Assembly: GCA_963920765.1 (NCBI GenBank)
Contig: OY987248.1
Coordinates: 19,626,539 to 19,690,538 of the forward strand
Direction: 5' to 3'
DNA: 64,000 bases
DNA from: Ulota crispa
Taxonomy: Eukaryota > Streptophyta > Bryopsida > Orthotrichales > Orthotrichaceae
The notes beneath the pieces are model-generated. The model was not told where the DNA came from, did not search any database, and saw nothing but the letters and a program-made list of their open reading frames with translations. Positions 35,486 through 45,865 of this stretch are shown here, in pieces. Each line of letters begins with the position of its first letter. Within the stretch, counting starts at the first letter, position 1. Position numbers and translations under genes: made by a program.

Positions 35486-35830
35486 GGGGTTGTTCACACT
35501 ATATCCCACGTCCCAAGTCTCAATGAAATCTGAGAATTTGATTGGTGTAAAGCTAAAACTTGGGACTTGGCATTTCACATTTCATCAAAAGTCCCACATT
35601 TGGGTTGCTTACATGACAACACTTTTTGGAAGTTTTGGTGCCAAATATGGTGGGACTTCACTTGAGGTTTGAGTTTGCCATTTTGCTAGACCCAACTTTC
35701 AACCCAAGTCCCATCAATGCTTTTGCATAAAATATTAATGGCTTTCTTTAGTACTCCATTTTCCTTTAATAACCGAACTAAGTTGGGATTTGACATTGTG
35801 GTGGGACCTACATGGATGGGACGTGGGACA
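35486..35830. repeat. Dispersed repeat, group S, copy 1
   Basis: Contains an inner inverted pair, TCCCACGTCCCA on the left and TGGGACGTGGGA on the right, ~310 bases apart. The body (TTTTTGGAAGTTTTGGTGCC) is shared with 48480-48765 and, more distantly, 8575-8870. Probably a MITE; superfamily unclear. Confidence 0.6.
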
Positions 35831-36856
35831 TACAAAATTTAGTAGAATGGATAATTATATATATGTATAAGAATACAATTTATTGCATGGCAATCCTTCT
35901 ACCACAATCCTTTTACCACATGGATAAGTAAACATGCATGGATAAAAAATTTTGAGTGAAAACCTGAGTGAGAAAAAATGTATGGATAAAAAATTGTATG
36001 AGCAAAAAAAAGTGCGGTTAAATAAATAAAAATGAACTTGCATAGCTAAAAAACTAAAATACATATTAAAAAAAATTTCATGAATAACTAAAATTTGTGT
36101 AGGTAAAAAATAAATACTAATTTTTTTGCGTGAGAAAAAAGTTATGTTCCTTTTATTTGCGTGGGTAAAAAAAACTATGGGTATAGAACAAAAAATGCTT
36201 TACTCTAAGGGAATGTTTTGTAAACAAAAACAAATATTTTATTGCATGGATAAAGTTTGAAATTGGAGTGCGCGTATGAAAAGTAAAAATTATTTTCTTG
36301 CAGGAGAATTTTTTGTGTAATTAGGTTTAAAATTATTTTGCATCCCATCAGACCAACGAGTACCTAGACTATTTTATATATATATAGTATGTTATATATA
36401 TAAAAATATAAATAAAAGCATCAAAGATGTAAAATTTGCATTTGATTACATTTGGCAGAGTTCTCTCTAGCCACTTGTGAGAGCTAATTATGAGAATCAC
36501 TCTTGAAGATCTCTGCTCCACAAGAAACATCATGGCTCTGAGGGATTGGTCGTGAACTCATAATGCATGGTCGCAAAACTTGAATCGAGTCAAGGCAACG
36601 AGAGGCAGGGGGGTGGGGGGGGTGACTGCAGGGGAGAGAGAGCCAAATAGAATGGGGCGGAAACTGATGATACTGCTACAGTGCTGCTGTGAAGGCCTGG
36701 CATAAAAGCAAAGCCCAGGGACAAAGCAAAGCAGATGCGGCGAGAGCCATAATGGGTCTCCAGGGCGGGGGGGGGGGGAGGGGCAGGTTTTTTTTTTTTT
36801 TTTTTTTTTTTCTCATTTTACAAAGGTAGAGCAACCCGCACCCACCAATGCAAGTA
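35831..36856. other. Gene-free stretch with homopolymer tracts
   Basis: Left part AT-rich with (TA)n near 36375-36400. Right part GC-rich with G runs at ~36609-36621 and 36767-36778 and a run of 24 T at 36788-36811. The G runs could form quadruplexes; the runs are also places where assembly length is unreliable. Confidence 0.6.
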
Positions 36857-37230
36857 AGGTAGGTGCACCCATAAGCGTGGAAATAAGGGTTTTGGAGTAG
36901 GTAAAATAATTGATTAGCTTTGAAAAAAATATTGTAAGTTAGGAAATGGAAATCAAAAATATTGGTATCAAATTTAAGGTTCCAACTGCAAGCATTTGTT
37001 CACAAAGATTTTTCAAAGTCCAAAATCACTAAAATTGTAAGGATCATGTGTAAGAGATGCTAAAAACAAGGCTTGTTGGTTCTTAAATAGTGAGATGGGT
37101 ACTCAAAACCGTCATGAAGTCACCCACAACCATCACTTTGTCACCCATGAATATCACTTAAGTATCCATAAGCACTCTGACTATGTCAGTGACTCCCATG
37201 GGGACATCACGCCCATGGATGCGGTTACCT
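36857..37230. mobile_element. TA-flanked AGGTAG element, copy 4 (divergent)
   Basis: Begins AGGTAGGTGCACCCATAAGC and ends GATGCGGTTACCT, with TA before and after. The right third holds irregular repeats of TCACCCA-CAACCATCAC type phrases. The match between the two ends is partial, so the boundaries are less secure than for 13973-14287. Confidence 0.55.
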
Positions 37231-37232
37231 TA

Positions 37233-38034
37233 GGTAAGGGCATCTCTTGCATCACGCTTTGTAACACTTGGATAAATGAGATTTCACGGGGAGAAGGACG
37301 TGAACCTTCACGGCAAGGTTTGAAGGTCTCCTACAACCTTGAAACCTTCCCAACCTGCACCTGCGTTACAACAAATCGTACGGGTACACCTGGTTGTGGA
37401 GTGGGGTTGTGAGTGAACAGTGTTTGCCACGGACCATGAAGGGGGCTTGGAGAAAGTTGAAATCTGATGAGTATGTGGCTCAACCTAAAGGCCCCGCAAC
37501 CTGCACAAGGACGTGTCAAGTGTTGTTGGGGACTTGAATCGTAAAAGCCGTTATGGGTTGAACGCAAAGGGATGTTCTAACATGCTGCATGAGATGCTTT
37601 AAGAAAAAAATGAACCAAATTAGAGAGAATCGTTGACATGTGGATGTTCATCCAAAATCTATACTAATATTAGTAAACTTCATCTAAATTTTGACAAATT
37701 TGGTGTTAGTTTAGGGGTGGATTTGACAATTTCATTCATTTTTTCGCCATATTTTTTCAGAGTTCCGGTAGCCAGTGCCCATCTGAGGTAAGATTTAAGC
37801 AAATTTTTGCCAGAAAAGAGAACCCTGAGGGGGGGCATAAATACGCCATAATAGGAATAATAATAACATGAATTCAAGGAGTGTTGGCAGCATTATGAGC
37901 GACTGCTGCATGATCAGTATCGTAACGTGCACAACAACGCCAGTTCTCACACTTGAACCAGCGGCAGCAACCACCGTGGCAGGCCAGGCCAGGCGAGGTC
38001 GAGCGAGAGAAAGAGAGAGAACGGGTGGGTAAGC
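37233..38034. other. Gene-free stretch
   Basis: Moderately GC-rich around 37260-37500. No protein family or RNA recognised in any frame. Confidence 0.4.
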
Positions 38035-38319
38035 TTAACCCCTACAGGATGTTGCCTACCAAAAGTGTTGTATGTATTTGTATGAGAACCATTTAGTACT
38101 TGAAAAAAGTATTTTACAACAAATATCAAAAATTTCTCAAAAAATCCTAGTTGATCAGTATTATGTTTCTGACTTGGCTTGAAATTTACAACTCTAATGG
38201 AATTCACGTGCTATCCAAATACCCCATCCGTATACAACACGGGAGTCCGTATTCAACACGGGAGTCCGTATACAACACGAGAGTCCGTATACAAAACAGT
38301 AACATCCTTTAGGGGTTAA
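38035..38319. mobile_element. TTAA element, group G, copy 2
   Basis: Begins TTAACCCCTACAGGATGTTG and ends AACATCCTTTAGGGGTTAA; 285 bp. Longer than copy 1 because an ~18-bp unit near the right end is repeated about four times (see 38226-38297). Confidence 0.88.
38226..38297 (+). repeat. Short tandem repeat inside a TTAA element
   Basis: About four copies of an 18-bp unit of the form CCGTATACAACACGGGAGT with small changes. The single-copy state is seen in the related element at 2836-3085, so the expansion happened inside the transposon. Confidence 0.85.
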
Positions 38320-38731
38320 ACTTAGAGGTACAAGCCAGGGTTTCTTTTTGGGCAATTTAAGGCCCAATTGCCTAAAAAAAAAAGTGAGCTTCACTCCTAT
38401 AGAAAAAAATTGGGAAAAAAAATTCAAAAAATAACAGATTGTAATAACAAAAAATTGCATTGCAGCCTAGGTTTTCATAAAACTCTCATCAAATTGAAAA
38501 GTGATGCCATTATTTTAAAATTATGAGGTATTATCTAATCCAATTCCATGTAATAATTAAGTAATGCCAATGGTTATTTGAATGTTTTCAAAAAAAGTCA
38601 ATGAATACTTTTTGCTTGCAAAAAATATCTCATGATGCTACAAAAATCTATGCGTAGGGGCCACCTTCAACTCCAACTAAAATAGGGATGGAACCCGCAA
38701 GCTACAAATCATTTTCAAATAATGCCACACA

Positions 38732-39113
38732 AGGTGGAAGCACCCATAACTGATAACGCTAGTAGGGGGTGCTATTTCCACCATGAGTAAGGATAGGTGC
38801 TTTGGAATGCATTTTTCTAACTTTTTAAAGGTTGGGGCCACTTAAGTCATGCCACATGTCCCAAAGTGAGGTAGGAGGTAATGAGCTGAAATTAGTTTGG
38901 CTAGTATCGAAATTGCATACATCTAGACACTCGCAATGGGTGTAGAACATTTTTTTACTCCCAAATTCATAGTAATTTCAGTTTTGCAAATAAAATTATG
39001 AAAAATTTGCACCCCAGTATTTCTTATCTTCCTACATGGGAAAAACATTTTTTTGGCCTCTTTGAAGTTTTCTGCAGAATCGCTTAAGTTATCGGTTATG
39101 GGTGCTTCCACCT
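38732..39113. mobile_element. AGGTGG-ended MITE related to the AGGTAG group
   Basis: Left end AGGTGGAAGCACCCATAACT, right end (reverse complement) AGGTGGAAGCACCCATAACC; the inverted repeat extends about 26 bp. TA follows the right end; the left flank is CA. The GCACCCATAA motif ties it to the AGGTAG elements. Confidence 0.75.
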
Positions 39114-42100
39114 TAGGCATTGATCAGAAAACCAAAAAAAAACCCTGGTACAAGCGCACTCTAGAGCTTTGAATTGCCCTCCTGTACCAGCATTTGAGGC
39201 TCGCTCTCTTTCTGGCACCGGACATCGTCAGAGCGCCTGACTCGCTAGTAGTAGTATTAGCACTAGCAGCACTAGCTCCCGGCCTACCTGGCTTGCTGCC
39301 TAGCAAGCATAGAGTAGCCCTGGAGCGGCGCAGACGAGCTCAAACTCAGGCTCAGGCTTAGCAGATGAGGCGTTCATAAACCCCCAACGTTTGCGCCTGC
39401 TTGCGTGACGCCCATCTCAAGATTTTGGCCTCTGCGGGTCGCGGGTCCTTGCACGCGGCGGCCTAGTCCCTCTCCGCCGCCGTAGCACGTGAATGATCAA
39501 CACAGCCTACTACTATTACTACTACTCCTGCAGCTGTGTTGCACTTAAACCCCCCGTCTTACACCTTGGATTCGGCTCCTTTCAACGTCACATCTTGCGC
39601 AGGATTCATCCGCATTCAAGATCCTCAATTATTGACGCACTTGTGTGTTGCACTGCTCGCAACAGAAGCGCTTGCACTCCCTGCTCACTGCTCAGCCCTG
39701 CTGGACGTGGTAGTCTATTAACAGTACCTGCCAAAGGAATGAACCAACATATCTGAGAGCTGATGCGGACCAATTCTACATTTGAGCACTTGCTGGTGAG
39801 TTCATTTAACTCAGTGCTTGCTTGAGATCAACGGAGTATATTTGCATGTATCACCAGCAGTCTGACACACAAGTCAAGACAAAGGAGTAATCCAGGTGGC
39901 ACTCGATTTTGAATACCACATTTCTGGCGTGCCAATGACCATTAGTAGTGGTAGTGGTAGAAAGGAAGAGCTAACCTTGACATATGCAGTTTTGTGAGAG
40001 AGTAGTGAGAATATATAAATGTATTCATACGTATTTTTTTATGGTTTGACTCAAGAGAAAGCAAGGGAGTGACAGTAGGGTTGAAGGAGAAATTGTGGCG
40101 TGTGACCAACGACCAACTGATAGTGGTGGTGGGGGTGGTCTGACTCAAAGCCCACTGTAGAAATATTTTGCGCAGACACAGAGGAATCTTAGATTTAGGT
40201 AACCAGAGCAATGAGATGGGGACCAGCAAGGAAACCTGATCGCCGGTCCGTCGATCAAGCGGCTAGTTGCCAGCTAAGCCTGCAAGTAGCTGCTGACACA
40301 GGTTGGACGGTGGTTAGACCTGTTGCAATAACTCTCTACAGTATTGCGAGCCCTAGCCTGGCCTAAGCTGCTGACCCAGGTTTGAGGGCTGCGTGTCCTA
40401 ACAACAATTGTGCCGAATATTGCTGCCAAAAACATTCGGGGAGTGAAAAGGTTCTCATGCCCATTGAGGCGCGATATCCGCGTCGGTGAAGCAAGCCAGG
40501 CGTCCACTTGATGGCCGGGCCAACATCACCCACGCCCTGGCGAGAGTAAGGCGCAGGCTTGAAACCCACGGAGTTCCTGCTACTCCTGCATTCATGTACT
40601 ACGCTACGACTGTTGCATGGCAGTCGTGTAGTGTGGTGTACTGACTGAACTTGATCGGTAGTGTGTACAGAAGCTAGGGGCCAACACGACTTTTCAACGC
40701 TATAGACATCCCTTCGTGATGAAAATAAAAAAACAACATGTGTGACGGTGACAAAGGGGAATTATCACCCCAGCGTACCAACGATCTCACCAGTTAGTAG
40801 ATTCCTGCACAGATCTCCTCGTTCTCTTAACACTTATCATGGTATACTTACAGTAAGTATTCTGTACTCGTGTTAATGGTTTCTGCAGACCCAGCAGCAG
40901 CAACTACCAATCTAGAAAATCACAAGGACTCTCGTCTACCACTGAGTGCTACTAGGTACTGCGATTACACACATACAACCATCACTTGATGGGGAGCATT
41001 AAACAAAAGAATTATAGTACGCACATGATCATTCATTCATTCATTCCAAGTGGGGGGACGTCAATTGATCCGGTAGACAAAATTTCAGTGAGAAGGTTTA
41101 TAAAATATGTGCTAACACACACTCAAAGCTGGGGAAAGTCCACATGAGTCTACAATCATCATCCTATGTGCGCCAGCAGCAGCGAGGGAGAGCAGGTGGG
41201 AAAACTCAACACTGGCCGGCTCTACAACAGAAAAGCCGGACAGGAGAATAAAAGAGGGGCTTAGAAAATGTCTTGTCCCAAAGGCAGTCAGTAGTATGAG
41301 TACAGATGAGCAAAGTGGCTCAGTTGCGGGTCCAAGTCGTTGTTGTTGGAAATACTGCAACATCCTATGCACCACCGGGCAACTGCGAGAGAGATGTCCA
41401 CTTTGACTGAGCTGGAAATCTGCCACTTCGGGGAAGAGCTCCAAGAGCTGATCAGAGAGTGCATACAAGTAGGAAGAAAGCCTGCAGGTAGAAGAAGACA
41501 TGAACTAATTGGCAGCAAGGCGCGGAGGCGGGCTGCTGCAAGCCAGCAGGCACCTCCAGAGGCTCAAAATTTGGATCCAAAGGGGGATCCAGCTCGGGCT
41601 TTGGTTCAGGTAGGCAACCAAAGGGGGGATGGGAATAATGACGACGTTGCAACCAAGGCTGTGATATCCTCCTTGGAATAAACAAGGTTGCCGCAGGTGG
41701 TGGAAAGTATTGTCGGAAGTGGTAGCCTCTCATCAAGTCGTAGCATAGGCTACTGATCCCCTACCACAATGGGATCATATCAGATTTTTGTACTGGTTTT
41801 CACAGGGGGGGGGAGGATGAAAATGAAGCCGCAATCTGTACGCACTCACTGCCTGTATACTCAGCCGGCAGGTAGTAAGCTTCACCAACGACATTCTCAC
41901 TGGAAGGGTCATCTCGCAGCTCTGAGACTCATCCAGATCCTGCAGGCCGGCCCAACATGATGATGGTGAATACAAACGTTGCAATACAGCAACTTCAACC
42001 ACACTTTTTCTCCTCATTTTGCAAGCTAACCCAACCGACCGACTAACCCCCAGCAACTACTTTACTCTCATCATCATAATCATCCCAACCACAATCAAAC

Positions 42101-42292
42101 TCGGTTATGAGCAGGACAGGACGCTCTCCGCTTCCAGAGACTGCAGTAATAATACCGCATTCTGCTTATTTTATCTAGTAATTGCTAATGCATGACATTG
42201 AATGATGAACCCTAAATTAACAATCTGAATCTCGCCCTAATTGACGCAACTACACGAGAACAATCTCACTGTCACTGCAGACAGGTAACTAG
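39114..42292. other. GC-rich region downstream of the GRF gene
   Basis: This stretch lies 3' of the GRF stop codon and must contain its 3' untranslated region and polyadenylation site, which I cannot place: no clear AATAAA was seen on the minus strand close to the stop. Open frames of up to 129 codons occur on both strands (for example 41112-41501) but are low-complexity or overlap each other, and none resembles a known family. The raised G+C continues to about 39.1 kb, far beyond a usual 3' UTR, so an unrecognised non-coding transcript is possible. Confidence 0.45.
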
Positions 42293-43520
42293 CTAAAAGA
42301 GGTGAGCCGGCCCAGAGGCCGGGATCTGAGAAGCAGAATTCTCCGACAGCAGAGCAGCAGAGGCTGCAGGGACCACAGGAAAGACAGAATTACGAGGGCT
42401 GCTGGCGCTGCTAGTGCTAGTGCTAGAATCCGAATGGGAAGCAAAAGTTAGCTTGTGAAGGACGTCGACAGGGGAAGCGGGCATGTAATCGCCGAGGGAG
42501 GAATCCTGAACTTTTTTCTGGTGGTGAGACTCGAGCCATTCAGCACCTGATTCGAGAGCGCCAGCAGCAGTAGCAGTAGTAGTAGTAGCAGTAGCAGTAG
42601 TACTGTGAGCGACGACGACGACGACGTTACCCGACGACGACGACTGCAGAACCTCAGCCAGAGGGCCGCCGACAGAGGAGGGCTCCCACGGAATGGGGTC
42701 CCAAGCTTCATCGTGAGAGTGGTGCTCCTCGTGGTCGGGGTCCTGGCTGCTATTGTAATGAACCGGATGGACGACGGTGGTAGTCCCAACCCCGAGCCCC
42801 GTTGGACACTGAGATTCATCACCCGCCCTGGACATGGAGAGCTTCAAGGGTGAGAGAGATAACTTGCCTCGGGAAGGGCTGCCGCCGCTGCTCTGCGAGT
42901 TGAAGTCCCCGGACGGAGCGGCAGTGGTGGGGATGGAGATCGACAGCTGCGTGTTGTTGCTGGTGTGGTTGCTCTGAGCACCCCCTCGGGTGGCCCCGCC
43001 CCCCGCGTTGTTGTTGCTCGTAGCGCGGTCCGAGTCTTCCACGTCGGAGCCCCACGCCAGCGCGCTCGGGTCGGCGCGGGAGCGCGGCCAGTCGTCGAAG
43101 AAGTGCCGCAGCGGCTGCCCTTCGCTGGAATCGCGCCCGCCCACGCTCGTGGTCTCCACCCCGCCATAGCCGTTGCTCAGGAACGAGTGTTGTTGCTGCG
43201 ACGCCGCCATTGCGGCCAGGTTCACCTGGCTGGTCTCCGGCATGAGCCCGAACTCCTGCCCCAGCAAGCCTCCCATCTGGGGACTGGTGTAGCTCAGGAG
43301 GGAGCTGTTGCCGCTCCCCTTCGGCTGCGGGCTCGGGGTCACTTTGGACGAAGTCATTGACTGCCACGATTTGTTCATGGTGGTGTTCAGTCGGGACAAG
43401 TTGCTCAGCGACTGCGCTTCCTGGCTCAGCCCGCGCGTGCTGCCCGAAGCCTCGGAGAACAGGATCTGCTCCGGGTTCATGCCCATCTCCGACTTCACCG
43501 TCATGCCGTTCATGTTGTAC
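42293..43520 (-). CDS. GRF: GRF exon 4, C-terminal region
   Basis: Acceptor GACGCAG|GTACAACATG completes R-Y-N-M. It codes for the last 408 residues with FFD, TQL and GGPL motifs separated by Ser-, Asn- and Thr-rich linkers. Overlapping frames of up to 251 codons in other frames are GC-driven shadows. Confidence 0.93.
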
Positions 43521-45865
43521 CTGCGTCAAAACACATCCAGCCATGCATTTCCATCGAGTCAATATCACATGCAACGTTTAACTCCATGGTCTCGTAACCG
43601 GCAGACAGCATATGCAAACCAAAAGTACGAACACTGACACGCGGAAAGAAAGTCCATGCCTGCAGAATGATATTCTATACATGTACTACATTAATCACAT
43701 CAACGCATTGGGAGGGAGGGGGGTACCAGAAAACGGCGACCATTTTATACTAGAAACACTGGAATTGATTCAACCCAAGTGTGCCAGAGATGCATCGTAG
43801 GTAACGCATAGAAAATTGACATTAATGAAGGAAGGTCCTGAACGTGGGAAAACGGATGGCAGCCGTGGCAATTTACATGTGCGCACATGCGCACTAATGT
43901 AGCAGTTAAAAAAAATAGGGTCAATGCTAGTACGAATGGGGTCACGTGAAAGGTGGTACCTGTAATCTTTGCTGGTCAGACCCGAGGTGCCGGTCGCAGA
44001 GGAGAGTCCGGGCAGCTGGAACTGGCCCGACGAGGCCGCCGGCGACGACCCGCCGGACAAGGCTCCGGAGCCGCCCGGGCTGTTGTAGCCCATGCCACCA
44101 CCGCCCAGGTTCGTGGTGGATTGCGAGTTTCCGGACAGAATGGACGGCCTTAGGTTGCTGTGCGTCAAGCTGGAGCCTGGCGTGGGCGTGGACGTCCGAG
44201 ACGCGCCGACGGCGATGGCTGGCTGCGGTCCTGACGACGTCGCGGAGCCGGACTGCGAGGCCGACGACGTCTGGCCTTCTGCTGGCCTGCGGGATCGGTG
44301 ACGCCCGCGGTGCATGTGGCGCTCACAGTACTTCTGATCAGGCACCACGTCACGAGCGCATCGCCACTTCTTTCCGTCGGTTCGCCGGCAACGGCCTGGC
44401 TCTGGATCCGTATTATTGGGGACGCCCAAGTGGAAGGAACCCCAGCCAACTGCATGACCCAAAACACAACAATCAGAAACCTAACATAACAAATATAAAC
44501 ATAAACCAAATCAAAACGACACATCGGCACTTCATGCTTCATTCCAATTACAACTAGCTGGAGCAGTCATCGATTTCGCCTGGAAATACTAGGGACTTAC
44601 AGTTGGTAGCATGGTTGCTGGCGAGCCCATTCATGGTGGCAACACTCCTGCGGATGGGATTCAAAAGCTCACTGGGCACATTGACCCCGGCCATCATGTA
44701 CTTGAATATGAGCGCTTGGTGCTCCAATTCTGCCCACTGACCAGTGGTGAAGGGAGCGCGGGCTCCACTGACGGGATTGTGTCCCGATTGACCCATGGGG
44801 TTCATGCTTTCTCGACCCATCGACAGACCACCGCCTGCAGGCACACACACACACATACACCGTCCGGAAGTCAATTCCACATATATCAACACCGAAGCAT
44901 CAACACCTCCTAGAATTGCCATCACCGCACTCCAGCTACGTACTGGCGGTGATGGAGCAGTCAGTCGCCAGTGCTACACTACGATGCCCACGGATGCCTG
45001 AGTAGCCCATGTATGTCAAACTTCACTAGGACGGTAACATTGAAGAAGTCCATGTAGAATAACATGTCAAACAGAACCTAAAAACAACCCATTGTTTGCA
45101 AGCCTAGACGTCAACCGCAGGTCGGTCGGAATGCAGTAACAGCATGTCGACGGCGATCGAGGCTAAGATACCAGAGAACCAAAAGCAGCACTTTTGTTGA
45201 GATTATCGCTCACTCACAACTTGAGCTTCGAGTAAACAAACTTGACCACTGTTATCTACGCACGTAACCGATCAGGGGATCACTGTCCGAACACTGGGAA
45301 CTCCGGTGTTCATATCCTGACAGCTTATGAGGAGTAGTACGTAGACACTAAATGGGAAAGAGACGAAGACGACGCAAAGGAGAAACTGGTTCCGAGAGAG
45401 TTTACCCGAAGGCTTATTGTGGTGGTACGCGGAGGACTGCAGGTGGTGATAAGAGAGGGGTCCTCGACCGCCACCGCCGCCCTGAGCTCCGGAGTAGGCA
45501 GAGGCCGAGACCAGGGAATCTTGTCTGAGGAGGCGGGCATCGGAGACCACATTACCGTGGTCGTTGCCAAGGAGCGAGCCGTCGCTGGCACACGAGTTGG
45601 TCGGGGAGCAGCCCAGCCTGCCGTCGCTCACCATGCTGGAGCTGAGCACCATTGTGCCGCTGGGGCTGCCGTTCATGTGCATCTTCAGATCCGACTGGCG
45701 GTGGAACGAGTCCGTGCGCGCCATTTTGAGCGGGCCCCCGCCGCCGCCGTTGCCCCGCCGGTCCTCCAGGTCCATCTCCGACGCTGATCTGCACGGCTTC
45801 AATCCCAGATTGTTGTTGGGCGATAGCGAACCCGGCGAGTTGGGTGAGCTCATAGTTTGGTGCAT
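42293..45865 (-). CDS. GRF: Growth-regulating factor (GRF) transcription factor
   Basis: Plant-specific nuclear transcription factor; GRFs pair with GIF co-activators through QLQ and bind DNA through WRC to promote cell proliferation in growing organs. Coding exons on the minus strand: 45865-45406, 44834-44601, 44449-43960 and 43520-42293, with GT-AG introns of 571, 151 and 439 bp; phases agree and give 803 residues ending in TAG. QLQ lies at residues ~181-217 ([19 protein letters not shown]). WRC lies at ~246-289, with Cys252, Cys262, Cys273 and His276 in the expected C-X9-C-X10-C-X2-H spacing. C-terminal motifs are FFDDWP (~535), TQLSISIP (~585) and GGPLAEVL (~679). The start is the first ATG in frame after a stop at 46121-46123; a second ATG four codons on (45853) has the better -3 base. 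The protein is longer than most flowering-plant GRFs because of Ser/Gly/Thr-rich stretches. The usual miR396 site over WRC is poorly matched. Family assignment is firm; exact start and UTRs are inferred. Confidence 0.95.
42553..42624. repeat. Trinucleotide tract within GRF exon 4
   Basis: Plus strand shows runs of AGCAGT/AGTAGT and then (GAC)n. On the coding strand these give the [21 protein letters not shown] segment. The repeat stays in frame by virtue of its 3-bp unit, so its length may vary between individuals. Confidence 0.85.
43960..44449 (-). CDS. GRF: GRF exon 3, WRC domain
   Basis: Acceptor CATGCAG|TTGGCTGG, donor TTACAG|GTACCA. Opens with GWGSFHLG and [17 protein letters not shown], followed by the remaining zinc ligands and the basic RHRSRRPAE end. 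The exon finishes in KDY, with the Arg codon split across the intron, as in other GRFs where KDYRY follows WRC at a distance. Confidence 0.95.
44601..44834 (-). CDS. GRF: GRF exon 2, QLQ domain
   Basis: Acceptor CCTGCAG|GCGGTGG, donor CCAACT|GTAAGT. Codes for residues 154-231 plus one base and contains the complete QLQ domain, the GIF-binding surface. Conserved residues of the family visible: [25 protein letters not shown]. Confidence 0.95.
45406..45865 (-). CDS. GRF: GRF exon 1 (coding part)
   Basis: Encodes residues 1-153 plus one base. It is low-complexity (GGGGG near residue 40, Ser-rich) without a named domain. The donor is TTCGG|GTAAAC. The leader upstream is GC-rich with GA/CT tracts. 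Confidence 0.85.

Noticed and set aside
41112-41681. Open frames of 113 and 129 codons 3' of GRF
   Set aside because: They overlap on opposite strands and are low-complexity; probably untranslated or intergenic sequence.
42819-43574. 251-codon open frame on the minus strand and other long frames over GRF exon 4
   Set aside because: They overlap the confirmed GRF frame, are driven by high G+C and match no family.
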